Origin: Gymnopilus junonius
Taxonomy: Eukaryota > Basidiomycota > Agaricomycetes > Agaricales > Galerinaceae
Assembly (NCBI GenBank): GCA_015501075.1
Contig: JADNYJ010000113.1
Location: forward strand, 62,001 to 126,000
DNA: 64,000 nucleotides
Direction: 5' to 3'
In this document: one piece after another, positions 45,276 through 57,105 of the stretch
Numbering within the stretch: position 1 is the stretch's first letter
Layout: each line of letters starts with the position of its first letter
The notes under the pieces: generated by a model
What the model was told of the DNA's origin: nothing
The model's database searches: none
What the model saw: only the letters and a program-made list of their open reading frames with translations
Made by a program: the position numbers and the translations under genes

Positions 45276-45489
45276 CTTTGGCAACGGTGTAGTCTACATA
45301 TGTAGCATTTAATAAAACCCTTTAACTTCCCTTTAAGGAAGGTAAGGATTCAGGTACAAGAACAGTTACATTCCGTCCTTCTCGGATGGCTGTTTATATA
45401 CTACAATCTCGATCGTACCTACTATCTAAGGTAAGTATTCAATCTCCGACTGAATGTCGGATACTCGGGTTGTCGCCTACGCCCCAACA
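45276..45489 (-). repeat. Copia 5' LTR
   Basis: Same length as the left LTR, with three substitutions. It would drive transcription leftward through a TATATAAA box on the minus strand near 45394. Confidence 0.9.
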
Positions 45490-47413
45490 GATATAGCACT
45501 TAATTCACGTGTACCTATATACTTTGGAATGGTAAATAAACTGATGGAAAATCCGGGTCGACCTTTCCAGCATGGTTCACACTGCGTGTATCGCATATGA
45601 ATAATCCCCAGGCCATTGGGGTCCCAAACCCCTCTGGGACAGCTAAGAGAACACTATTACTAGGGAGCAATGGGCATGTCAGGGTCAGGAGGACAGATGT
45701 TCATAGTGAATGCACTTCAAGTTGCTACAAGTGACATTCGTGAACGATGTCGACTGGTGGAACAAAAGAATGCGCAGTCGCATTGGGTGTTCTGGTGTAG
45801 ATTGTGCAGCGCCTTTTGTTGGCCAAAGGATGTGTCGAGTCAAGTATGCGTAAAACTACCTCTGGTCCTGAGCAGACATCTCGGTTCAACAAATCGAAAG
45901 AAATTTGAAAGGACTGTCTTTGACAAGAGAGTCCATTTGGGGGTGGATTCCTCTCAAGAAAGCCAATTCATCTCGGATTCTAGCTGTTACTCTTGATTAT
46001 GACAGATCTCAGCTGAGTTTTACTGGCAGATGCTGGGCCTTGGAGCTCCACTAGAGTAAAGAACAGACCCTAAAGGCAGGGCTTCAGTAAGTCATTACTC
46101 TACAAATGGAGAGACTTACGTCTCCATGGATCAGGATGGAGAAAGAAGAACAATGTCGAGAAAACAACTCGACAAGGTGGTAAGGTACCTTGACATTTAA
46201 CTTTTGGTCATCAGATAAAGCTACGGAATACATGGGAGAAATCCTTCACTTTGAGAGCACTTGATACCGAAACCGAATTGAAATCTGTATCAATGCAGCT
46301 CGATTATGCTCATATTTCAAGTAATCAGATTTTTGACTATTTGAATGAAAAGTCTGACACTCAGCACTCAATCATCCAGTCAAAAGCTTTGATGAACGAG
46401 AATAGGACAAAAACCACCTTCTCAGTCTTCCAAAATTATGTGAAATTGTGAATGTGATTGCACACCCTGACATGGATAATGAGCGAAGCGATCTCCAAGG
46501 TTTTGATCATGTAACTCTATACCTATGATGCCCCTCATATGGTTAGCCAAGCATTGCACTAAATATCTAGTAACTAATCCTACGTTTTATACTCCAATGA
46601 CCGGTTGCCTTTATGTTGTTTTTCACACATGTCCGCGACCTGAGCCAGTTGTTCTATTAGTATCATGGACTAGCTCACTTGCTGCCATTATTTACTGTCA
46701 TTCTTTCATGTCCTCTTAAACCTCTACTTGTGGCATTCTTCATATCGGAAACATTGTGGCAGTAGTAGCCTGTTTTTGACCTCCTGAAATTTTATTTAAA
46801 GGAACCTACATCATCGAAGATGGTCTGTCAAGATAGCCATAGTGTGTGAATAAGATAGCTTTTCCCAAATGATCCAGTCCATGCATTGCGAGTAAAAGCA
46901 CAATTGTGCTCCATGAAGGCAGATGTCCTCATTTGCACCTCATACAATCCTAGGTCATCGATAGCCCAGAAACCGACAGCCTGAAAGGTTTGCCTCGTGC
47001 CAAGGTGCCCCGGACCCAGGTTATGACTCATCCGGACCTATAAGCCAAATTTGGTTTTTCTTTTTCCATTTCGAGTGAGGCTCCGGAGGTGTACAGCCAC
47101 TCTGGAACATACTCAGGGTCACTTGAGAATAACAAAACAATATAGCTACTAGTCCTTAGGGTTATTTAGGATAGCATACAAGTAGAATGAGTAATCAAGA
47201 ACGGGGGTAGCATTATCCTTACTACCTCCATTCATATTTAGACGGTGTGAGAAATTTCATGGAGAATTCTTGATGACTCCGAGAAGAATGGACAATGTCA
47301 GGTGTCAGACTTCGTAATTAAAACAGGGCAAGTGTTGATTTTTCCAACTGTATATTTGTCTCCCAAATAAAACTGAAAGTAGAAAGACCTATCAGAGGAA
47401 TCTGGGCTACCGT
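45490..47413. other. No gene recognised
   Basis: Several short open frames on both strands (for example 45670-45996 + and 46828-47031 -) lack known motifs. It may contain eroded genes, like the neighbouring GMC remnant. Confidence 0.4.
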
Positions 47414-49060
47414 TTACATCTTCACAAGAGTACTATTGTTACCAGCTTTGATAATATCAGACGCCCTTTCTGCAAGGAGGTAAATGGAACCTTGCATGTG
47501 ACAACTTGGAATAAATGGCTGGACAAATGTCATCAATATGTTCTTGATTGGAAGTTCCTTGGGCAAGGATCACTCACAAAGACAGATGCATCGACAACGC
47601 GAAGACCCATCCATTCCTTTTACAGTTAGATTTGAGCTGACGACTCCTGTTTTCGCAGTGGATGCTGACATTGCAGTGGTACCGACAGGATGGAAGGTAC
47701 TAACACCAATGCTTCAAATATAAACTTCAATCATTGCCAACTGCTGAAAGGACCAACAACATAAGTACCCCATGGAGGAGGAGCGATGAACTGATTCACA
47801 TACAGTAAAAATGTCGAATTCAGTTGTCATAAACTGAGGATAGCGAGGGGCATCTGTAATGGGTTACTGCTGTTCAGCTTTATTGTGCCACCTGAAAATT
47901 TATTAGCCTTCATTCAAAAAAGAACAAAGCAACCATAATTTTACGTGAGGTAAGGACTAACGACTATGGTGACGATCGTCAGGAAGGCTTTGCCCAAAGA
48001 TGGAAAGGGAACTCCCGGATTGAACCATGAGCACTTCCTTGGTTTTGGTAAAAGGATTATGGAGCCACGAGCATCACTACTCACAGGTGAATATCATTTC
48101 ATAGTGAGCTGAATTAGGACCGGCTGCTGGGTCCATTGGGGAACTCATTCTAATTGCTGCATTGTATTATATATTTTCGAGTCTATGGTTTCATTAAATC
48201 CTAGGAGGCTGATTGATACCTCGCCTGTTGTGCCATGAGTAGAAGCAAGGACTTGGGCTGAGGTACCATGTTTATCTACAGGAGGAACGAGTGCTTCATG
48301 CTGCACTGTACAGTTTATTTTATTCCTGGAAGCAACCGGGTGTGTTTACCTTCTGCACATACTGCCTCATGTTCGCCCATTTCCGTCCAGAATCTCCAGA
48401 AATGGATCCCTGTCCTCACTTGAGCAAAATTGAGGAAATAGGAAGTCTAGCCTGACAATAAAGGTAAGTATTCATGGAGAAAGACCCTAGGACCAGCCTA
48501 GATGCACTAGTACTGCTTGATCCACCTAGAACCCATCCTCAATTATACTGTAGCACCCTGTTGGTTAGACCGACTTGTGTTCCAGTCAAGGTGTTCCAGT
48601 CCAAGGGCATTTCTAAGTTTCCTTGAATAAAAATTGATAGCAACAAATGCAAACTGACCTGGAGACAGCGTAGGTGCAAGGCATGAAATGTGAATTGGAA
48701 TTATCTCTGCATCAGAAGTGGGAGAAGAGTCAACAAAACAATTAATGCAAATCTTTCCACAGCGTACCTGAGGCCAGCTTCGATGACAAGAACTAAGATG
48801 AATTCTCAGTGAGTCTATTAGCAACGATGAAACTGGCAGTTCCAGCTGGGTGAAAATGAGGAAAAAAGTAAAAGTCCAGGGAAAGTGGCATGGAAGACTA
48901 CCTCCAACCAACAATCACATAATCAAATGTCATAGTATTCAGCTGCAAAGGTTTAGTCAGAATGACACTTAAGGAAGGAATAATGATGAGAAATGCAAGT
49001 ATTTGGCTCAACAACACCGAGCTGAAGGAGTGCACAGCAGCAAAGATAGCCAACAACTGC
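47414..49060 (-). pseudogene. GMC oxidoreductase (aryl-alcohol-oxidase-like), decayed with internal deletion
   Basis: Minus-strand fragments appear in family order: a hydrophobic leader (LLAIFAAVHSF, ~49050); FAD-binding start TFDYVIVGG (~48910-48935) and GTASFIVANRLTENSS then VLVIEAG (~48790-48850); VLGGSSS (48516-48533); ISGDSGRKWANMRQYVQK (~48350-48405); VPPVDKHGTSAQVLAS then GEVSISLLGFN (~48195-48290); the catalytic-His segment FHPVGTTAMS (~47660-47695); RVVDASVF (~47570-47590); and the tail MQGSIYLLAERASDIIKAG to a stop at 47414. Frames change repeatedly and stops occur. Between ~47990 and ~47700 roughly 250 expected residues are missing. Intact relatives are secreted flavoenzymes that supply hydrogen peroxide for lignin decay. 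Confidence 0.85.
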
Positions 49061-49357
49061 ACAGAGAGTTAGAAATTTATGAGAAGCCTTGTTCGTTTCA
49101 TGGGTCAGCTACTAGAAAGAAAACTCAGGCAAAAGCTTCATCGAACGTCAAAGATATCTGAGTGGTCAATCACCCAATTGATATTCATGATAAAGAGACA
49201 TATGGCTCAGCCAACCAGGTTGAAAGATCCCTTTGTTTAAGTCACAAGCACAATGGAACAAGATTACAAGTCAGTAATTTAAATTGAGGAGAAGGGCCCA
49301 GATCCCTGACAAAGCAGCATAGTTATCGATAACATGAGAGCGAGACATAATAAAGTA

Positions 49358-49631
49358 CTGTACCAAACCGACCAACTCTTCAGCCTGGTGATGCGTGACA
49401 CATTTCGACCATCTCTTCGGCTCTTCGAGGGTGCCTGGGACACGTGACAAAGAGACAAAACTCTTCGTCCGGGGGGAGAAATTTTTGGTTTTTTTACCAT
49501 TTTTGGCTGTTCTTTTTTTTTTGGCCTGTCACCCTCTTCGGAGCCCTTGGTGACGCGTGACAAATAGGGAAATCTCTTCTCTTCAGCCGACTTTGTGACG
49601 CGTGACCGAAGAGTCGGTCGGTTTAGTACAG
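49358..49631. mobile_element. 274-bp TA-flanked MITE with GTGACGCGTGAC pairs
   Basis: The ends CTGTACCAAACCGACC (49358-) and GGTCGGTTTAGTACAG (-49631) are inverted repeats flanked by TA (49356-49357 and 49632-49633). GTGA(C/T)GCGTGAC occurs near 49389, 49550 and 49594, with a related GGACACGTGAC near 49437, all in the same orientation. GTCACCC at 49528 is the reverse. Same family as the element at 5479-5711. Removing it joins a minus-strand frame into a hydrophobic stretch (QATLLCLALMLSITMLLCQ). Confidence 0.8.
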
Positions 49632-51409
49632 TAGCTTGGACTGACGCCGCCAATCTTGTCCTGAACACATTTGGCCAACATGATGTAGTTCAATAGACAC
49701 GACAGGTCGAAGACAAGATTCCGTCGAAGTCGTGTGACAGACTTGATGTATTACCTTTTCCCAGAGACCCGAAAAAAAGAAGGCGAGGGGATTCGGATTG
49801 AGAATATCGACACGATTCCCGGTGAAACTGGAGTACTTTGACAGGTCCAGAAAATATACATGTGCTCTTCGCATGCCTTCTGCACTGATGGCAGGACGAA
49901 AATGCTGACTTGACGGAAACCCCATTCCTGGCAAATTACTCTGTGAAATTTGAAAATAACAGAAACCTTTCATACCGTAAATATATTCTTCAGCCTTTCA
50001 ACCGCGCCAGTGAAGTGAGCATATACATCATAAGGATTGAACATTATACTTAAACGTAACACAGTTGACACAAGTCGAGAACGCCGTCGTTAGGGACAGG
50101 CCCTAACCTGTATTCGTGGAAGAGGCTTACATGTGTTGTCATTTGAGATAGCAAGTTGCAGATAGAAGTGCAGGATGAAGCAGGATGGGGGGAACAAAGA
50201 AGTTTAAAACTTTAGCACTGTTCAGAGTCAAGTTCAAACTTGGTTCAAACTTCAAACTTTTACTTCATACGTTTGGACTGGTTAACCAATATCACGTGGT
50301 TCGCTAATTTGGGGTGAACGCGACGCCGACGCGTCTCTATACTCAAGACAATGGATAATCTCTTCCATCAAAATCTGTCACGGTACACAGCAGTCGCCGA
50401 AGAATACGGATTCAAGTTTGTCTAAGACCTTGTGTGAGTCCGTCGCGATTGTTGTAGACAGCGTGGGGCACCTTTGGCAAGCTCCGCGTCCAATTATAAG
50501 TACCTCTCATCCCTCCCATCAATTAGACAAGGCCATTCTGAAGTATTGCCAGTGCATGACAAATTTTAAGGCCCTTGGCAGAGGCGGGGCGATTGCCATG
50601 TTTCCATGACTTCTGGGACTTGCGCGGTGCATGGAGCAGCGTATTTACTCATGGGTATTCCAGAATTTGACTGGTATATTGGTGTAATGCCATCGTAGAT
50701 TAGGACCTCTTTTTGCCTGCCGTTGTGATTAAACCTTGATGGCCTCTTTGCTATATATGCTGCTGTCCCATTCCAGGTCAATCACTAAATCATGCCACGG
50801 ACAATGGGAAAAATGGGTTTAACGGTAAACATGAATGGTCCACGAATGTCGAACAACCACAGCTTTTCTTTGACCGGCGGCAAGACGCGAGTGATAGGAG
50901 ATGAGTGGTCCTGGATTACAAGCCCACAGAACCAGACTCGGACAAATCTGACCCATCTGTTGCCCATCTGCACACGATACGAGGCTGTTATGGCAGATTA
51001 ATTTATCAAGTCGTTTCTTGGCTAGGATTCCTCAGCTATCCAGAGTCCAGAGGGAAAATTCTTTCCATTAATCAATCCTGGTTTGTTGTCTCGATCACGG
51101 TGAGTTCGACGGATATGGCAGTTTTCCCACTGCTTTCCACTGCAAAAGGTCCACGATGATAGGCACAAGTAAGAAGGGGAATAAAACAGCGCTCGCGACA
51201 AGATAATCCTCCGCCTATCACTTTCATTGCTTATTAGGTCTATTTGGATTGTCTGATTCCAATACCTCTGACGTCCAAACGGATCTAGACCCGTGGAGGA
51301 TGATCAATCTAGGTGTTCTAAAGAGAGAGGCGTATTTTGGATGGCGTTCAGAGCATATCATGAGGGCAAGGAAAAGGACAGTAGCAGGTGACGGCATTCA
51401 AAAAAATTT
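49632..51409. other. Unassigned; possible gene remnant at 49623-49973 (-)
   Basis: A 116-codon minus-strand frame (SAEGMRRAHVYFLDL, NPNPLAFFFSGLWEK) looks coding by composition and has a plausible donor after GLWEK, but no family is recognised. Around 50240-50270 the sequence repeats TTCAAACTT. The rest of the stretch shows only short frames. Confidence 0.35.
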
Positions 51410-53397
51410 TCAGCTAGATGCTAGATACGTTCGCCAACCGCTCTGATTCCATCCCCTTTCGAACTCTTCTTCTGAGAAACGTTGCACTGCCCATGCCCGT
51501 GCCCTCCAGCGCATAGCTGCCTCCTCTTCGGGAGAGAGAGACAAAACGGTCTGAAAAGCATTCGCAAATTCTTGTCTCGTAAGAGCGTGGAAACCTGAAG
51601 TTGGATCAGGGATCGAATCTCGGGTAGATAAAAATTGTCCACACCTGTCGGTTCTCCGTTAAACGGTACAATGATGTCTTTTAGCGGACCTCCTGACGCA
51701 TGTGCAACGGGGATTACCCCAGCGGCCTATTCCAAACCGTAAATGGTTACAGAAAGTGGAACAAGGCCCCGCCTTACCATAAACTCAACTACATTGATAC
51801 CAAAATGTTCATCCACCATCGTACTAAGGCCGATGCTAGCTCTCGATAGCCACTCCAGGACAACGGAGTACGGAGCATTGACCACAAATTGGACGTGTGG
51901 CTGTGACCATATTAGAGTGGCCGGTAATTTTAGTTCTGTTAGCACTCACTTCGATCTCGAGGTTTCTGGCAAGGTCGCGGAGTTCAAGGACACGACGTGC
52001 GTCGCCTTCATTACGGCTTCCACCGACAAGAACAAGCTGGACATGGTCTCCGCCCTCCCGTGCGTACTCCGGGTGGGATTTCAGGAGGTCATGAAAAGCA
52101 AGTAATTGTGCCTGATGATCCTTTTCTGGCCTTAATTGAAGTCAGCATAAGCACGCCTATATTTTGGGGTTGCTGCACTCACCGGAATTGAGCGACGCTC
52201 AAAATGACACGTTTCCTAGGCGTGAGAGGGAACTTCGCTATTTCTCGAGTATCGCAAGGCGGATATACTATCCTTGCGCTCACGGGCGCGTTTTGTAGCG
52301 TAAATAGTTTGATGACAACTTGTGGCGGAAACAAGTGAATTAGATCCAGCAAATCATCAGAATAGCGAAGAATGGAGTCGACGTGGTTCTTCGTCCAAGA
52401 AGAATTGACCATGAGGAAGTTGGCAGTCCGGAGGGACAATGCATAGTAATACATAAAGAAACGGTAATATCTGCATTTGGGTAATGAGTCATTCCAAGTC
52501 ACTAAGCTACAACTCTAGGACTTACAAGAGCTTAGCACGACTAAGGATCTCAGAGGAAGAAATTGCACCAGTGTTCGTGTGCCACCTTTGCCGAGATTTC
52601 ACCCTGGCTAACATGTCCGTGCTGATGGTGGGATAATGGACATATGCGCCAATTGGCACATGGCCTAAATGAGAAACAACATGAAAAGTGAACGCGTAAC
52701 CCATAGTATCTAACCATTTTCGATTAGACTTCGGCTTAGGACACCGTCAGCAAAGATCTGACCAATGTATAAGTCCGGTACGAGCTTTGACATCGCTTCC
52801 CAAGCAAGATACATAGACCCAATGCTTTGACCTACAAGGGTAAATCGAGGCCACGTCGAATCTTCCACCAAATACCGAGACTGCAAATAGACGAAATGGA
52901 CCAATCGAGGATCCAAAGATATGTCAAATCGCGCCTTTGGGGTGGCACAGCCTCTCAGTCAATAAAATAACCCATGACGCTATAAGGGAAGGTAGCTCAC
53001 TTTCACTTTGGAAAGGATTTCGTCTTTCGTAGCATCCGTGTCGCCGCTATAAATAATACTGATAATATCGGAGTCTGTACGTTGCATTGCAGCAATCGCC
53101 GTCCACAGGACACGTTCTCCGCCGCCTCCGGCATTACTGGATACTTAGCGGTAGAATCAGACAACGCGTAACAACCTCCAAAGCGCATACTCACCAGTAT
53201 GGATGAAAAAATCCCACTATCCGTTTGTCGACATCAGTCGCATAACCCAGCTCAATGAGTAAGGCTCTTCGCCGCGCGCGATTTGAAGACAGAAGATGGC
53301 GACTTAAAAAACGTAGAGCAAGCCACACAAATGCAGAAGGCAGCAATAACAAAAAGGATACCAGGAAGATAGGAAGAGCAGAGACAATGCTCGTCAT
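51410..53397 (-). CDS. ALG11: GDP-mannose:Man3GlcNAc2-PP-dolichol alpha-1,2-mannosyltransferase
   Basis: ALG11 adds the fourth and fifth mannoses to the dolichol-linked N-glycan precursor on the cytosolic face of the ER (family GT4). Nine exons (53397-53195, 53136-53001, 52934-52763, 52709-52526, 52470-52183, 52130-51950, 51900-51778, 51726-51645, 51594-51410) give 517 residues; introns are 48-66 bp and phases agree. The N-terminal membrane anchor ([19 protein letters not shown]) precedes [17 protein letters not shown], then [49 protein letters not shown] and the nucleotide-sugar motif [21 protein letters not shown]. The ATG at 53397 is chosen because the anchor follows at once. Confidence 0.95.
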
Positions 53398-54173
53398 CGT
53401 CAGATGGAAACGTGTTATTACCGTGACCGCGGCGTGCACTGCAGTGCTTATCACGCACGTGAATTGTGACACAGGTATAGTTGTGACATAGACTCAAGTT
53501 GCTGAACCACCCATTTCTTTGGATTGTCTTCGGATTGCAATACTCTTGAATCTTTTCAAATGCCTCCAGCAAACTCATTATAGACCTGAACATTACTATG
53601 ACATATGTATCAAGCACCGCAAAACGCTGTCACTGACCGGATCTGAAGATAAGGGTACGATTAGCAGCCCGAGCGCCTTTGCCAAAGCGCTCATGCGATG
53701 CTCGATCCGAAAATCCGGCAATCCTATTAGGATCCTATTTCAGTACGATCCTATCTTGGATAAGCAACCCCGTAGGATTCGTCTTCGGAAAAGTGGACAG
53801 TGCGGCTTCTCTGAAGATCCTTGTCGCCGAAGCCATCGTTGAACTGATATTATAGACCAAGGTGCATGGTGTCCTTTGAATTAGGTTTTTCAAATAAGAT
53901 TCCTCTCTCGGCTCCGAGTACATTGTGAATCCTGAATTAGTGAAATCTAGATTCCGGTGCTTATTTGCGCAGATCGCCTCGAAGATCCTATCCAGTTGCC
54001 TCCACAGGGTTATATAAACCGTCTAGGTCCTTCGCTTGGCCCCTCCATCTCCTTACCATCTTGCATATCTACCCTTTCCTTTCTCTTTGCGGAGAGTACA
54101 CAGCACTCTTCTTCGCCTTCAACATATCTTGTACTCGAATCCCTCAATACTGACGCCCCGTATTCCCGCGAAG
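53398..54173. other. Intergenic; TATA box at 54011-54018
   Basis: No gene is recognised. A repeated TAGGATCCTAT-type sequence lies near 53725-53760. TATATAAA at 54011-54018 (+) could serve the short frame that starts at 54174. Confidence 0.4.
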
Positions 54174-54329
54174 ATGGCATTCGTCTCCCCATATACATCC
54201 TTCATTATCTCACTCTTCTTTGTTCTACTCCCGATCTCATGCCTTGCCAATAACATTGAAGCTTCCCCTTACTCCGCCGTGGGAGCGGCAGCGAGACTGC
54301 TCTCAGCCCTGCAGTCATGGAGGTCATAG
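54174..54329 (+). CDS. Possible small secreted protein (51 residues)
   Basis: The ATG at 54174 opens a signal-peptide-like N-terminus (SFIISLFFVLLPISCLA) followed by about 27 residues and a stop at 54327-54329. A TATA box lies about 160 bp upstream. A splice donor (GTGAGTT) follows shortly after the stop, and a downstream acceptor near 54401 begins another open frame to about 54614, so an alternative spliced model starting at an ATG near 54317 is equally possible. No family recognised. Confidence 0.3.
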   Translation: MAFVSPYTSFIISLFFVLLPISCLANNIEASPYSAVGAAARLLSALQSWRS

Positions 54330-55406
54330 TCATTGGTCTAGGTGAGTTACATTGCCATTGACACTGTCTACCGTCTGCTCATGTCTTCATGCATTCCTCC
54401 AGCTTTATCTGCGTCCAGCCTTTTGGCTTTCCACCTGTATAAGAGGTATAAGCCGACAAATCCAGCCTTGCCCCTGTACACTGCGCCTGCCCCAAGATTT
54501 TATGCCCGCGAAGCTATTCGGATCAGGGGCAACTACCGAGGCTGGGGACCTGCTCGGGAGCGTTTCCGATGTCTTCCCCTAGTCGTGTGTCGGCATCGCC
54601 AGGAGAGGGTGTAGGCATAGTTTCGATCCGTTCTATGCCAACTGCCCATTTTAAAACTAAAGTTGCCTTCCCTGCTGTGGGCACCCCTCCTGGTAAGGCA
54701 CGTACTTGATGCTGCCCAGCGTCCGGATACATAGAGCAAGCTGCTTTTTTTTCTTTCCTTCATGATTTCGTTCTGCTTCGACTTCTCATACATCGCTTTC
54801 ACTTTTGCTTTCCTCGCTCTCTTTCTCTCTCTTACCGCAAATCTTTGACAAACACCTAGCCCATCTAGTGCTGAGCGTATTAGAAGCCCATTCCCCACAA
54901 CTGGTTTGCTGCCGCCTGCGCCATTCAGGCGCAAATGTTGGAGGTTCGTTTTATCCTCAAATTCAGATATTCATCCAGCAGCCGTGGTGTCACTCATCCG
55001 CACCATCAAATCATTTCGTCATATTTCCCCCATCCTTCTAGAGAGCAATGTTTGAACACTAATTTTCCAAGGCCCAAGTGTAATTTTATACTGTAGTTTA
55101 TTGTGTCACTCCGTATCTATCCCCTCATTCTTTCTAGGCCGTTCTCTCTTTAACGTTCATTGTTACCTCCTACCCGTAGATATACACGGTCTTTACCTGA
55201 TACATATTCAATTCTAGTCTATTCCTTTGCACTGCATGAGTGCAGCAATTGAGCGTGACATGATAGATGTCACACGACGAAGCAAAATTCAGAAGCATTA
55301 GCACCTCTTCATTAATCCTCTCTGCCCAATACTCAGCACAGCGACTGCGCCAACAGGAGATAACTCCTGACATTCTACGCATTCTTATTTTAGGTTCATA
55401 CTGAGA
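54330..55406. other. No gene recognised
   Basis: It holds the possible spliced extension to ~54614 and pyrimidine-rich sequence (54740-54840, 55090-55150) typical of fungal promoters, upstream of MSP1. Confidence 0.4.
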
Positions 55407-56968
55407 ATGGTCTCTCCTCAAACAAAGCGTGCTGTATTTGACGGTGAGTTACACTGTAGCTTCGGAATTACCGGGGGACATGACAAGCTGATAAGTTTAC
55501 TCTCAATCCCCAGTCGCACTCTTTCTTGCATCTCAAGTGGGCCATCTCATTTAATCTGTGCGACCCTTCATTGAGATCGTTTGCAAGGCAGCTTTATATT
55601 ACACCATGCGGGTGAGCAGGCATCTTCGGAATTGCTTTCCTTGCCTCATTTCGCTGATTGAGCGCATGTGCACAGTGGGTCTTGGATACTATATCTCCGG
55701 ACAAGAAGGACAGCGCTGTTAAGGAGAAGCAGATGGAGGCTCTGAAACGATTAGGACATCATGAACTCAAGCTCGACGAGTATGAACGTGTGTTCTTTTG
55801 CTTCTTAATCACCACAATGTTTACTCATTCGGAATTTCAGGCAAAGTTGCGAATGAAGTTATTCATCCGGATGACATCTCCGTTACATTCGCAGGCAAGT
55901 TCCCCGACTTTCTCGTGCAGAATTCACGACAGCTTATCATTCATACAATAGACATTGGTGGATTGGATCCCATAATTTCTTCACTCCGCGAATCCGTGAT
56001 ATACCCCCTTCTATATCCAAACCTCTTTACCACGTCCTCTTCCCTTTTGGGGGCTCCCAAAGGTGTTCTTCTTTTCGGACCTCCGGGATGTGGCAAAACC
56101 ATGTTGGCGAAGGCCCTCGCCAAAGAGTCCGGAGCAACTTTCATCAATATCGCTGCTTCTGTTCTGACGAATAAGTGGTATGGAGAGTCTAACAAGCTTG
56201 TAGCAGGCTTGTTCAGCCTTGCGCGCAAGACACAGCCGTCAATTATCTTCATTGACGAGATTGACTCTTTCCTGAGAGAGCGCACCAAGGGCGACCATGA
56301 GGTGACAGGCATGATGAAAGCAGAGTTCATGACGTACGTTCCCCGCGACTTCTTTCACTTGACACCTTGCTAAAACAATTGTTCTTTGTTCTTTTCGTTT
56401 TGTAGTCTGTGGGATGGCTTACTTTCGGGCACTGATAGGATCCTTGTCCTTGGCGCCACCAATCGCCCAAATGACATTGATTCGGCCATCTTGCGTCGAA
56501 TGCCCAAACGGTTCGGCATCAACCTGCCTGATCTTGAACAAAGGACACGGATACTCACTTTGGTACGTTCTTCTAATCCTGCTGTGTCTACGTTGGAAGA
56601 TCTGACCAATTGTTTTAGATGCTCAAAGACACCAAAGTAGCCCCTAATTTTAGCATCTCAGCACTTGCGGCACTAACGGAGGGACTCTCGGGGTCTGACT
56701 TGAGAGAATTGTGCCGGAATGCTGCCATGGTACCAGTGCGAGAATTTATGCGGAGTAATGAAGGGAACCACGAAGCCCTGCTGAAAGGTCAAATAGAGGT
56801 AAGTATCAGGTGCTGTGGATTTGTGTCGCTCTGTTGATATTGGCGTAGGGATTTGATCTACGCCCACTGAAGATAGACGATTTCTTCGCACAAGACGGTT
56901 CAAGCCCTCTACCTCCAGTTTATGCTGAAAATCGATCACGACTAGACGACTCCGAGCCCCTTGACTGA
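55407..56968 (+). CDS. MSP1: AAA+ ATPase extracting mislocalised tail-anchored proteins (Msp1/ATAD1)
   Basis: Msp1 sits in the mitochondrial outer membrane and pulls misplaced tail-anchored proteins out with ATP. Clear exons are 55676-55787, 55841-55894, 55952-56333, 56406-56562, 56619-56798 and 56849-56968; one or two short 5' exons start at 55407 ([12 protein letters not shown]) and probably include the membrane anchor, with boundaries uncertain (55514-55610). Landmarks are DISVTFADIGGLD, Walker [10 protein letters not shown], pore loop KWYGES, Walker [11 protein letters not shown], sensor ATNRPNDID, arginine fingers RRMPKRFGI and the C-terminal lid [18 protein letters not shown]. The intron after 55894 starts with GC instead of GT (GCAAGT...TAG). 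It is convergent with the esterase, 137 bp apart. Confidence 0.95.
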
Positions 56969-57105
56969 GAATCTTCTCCAACACAGATGCACCACATGAC
57001 CAATTCAAGATGTATTATACGCATTTCTCTGTAATGGCACCTAGACCATTGTATCAACCCTACTCAGCAGCAATGTCTGATAGCCTCCATTCAATTTGGA
57101 CATAC

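Larger units (their letters stand above)
40654..45489 (-). mobile_element. Ty1/copia LTR retrotransposon, full length, inactivated
   Basis: Two 214-bp LTRs (40654-40867 and 45276-45489) bound the element, with 5-bp target duplications GATAT at 40649-40653 and 45490-45494. The coding strand is minus. A purine-rich tract (GAGGGGGAG) abuts the left LTR and the primer site abuts the right LTR. The LTRs differ at three positions, so insertion was fairly recent. The polyprotein is broken by a frameshift near 43100, further breaks between 42230 and 42790, and an in-frame TGA at 42003-42005. Confidence 0.95.

Noticed and set aside
48005..48065. Plus-strand FLGFGKRIMEPR resembling a P450 haem motif
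   Set aside because: The cysteine and following residues are wrong, no other P450 motif is near, and the minus strand reads as a GMC oxidoreductase in order.
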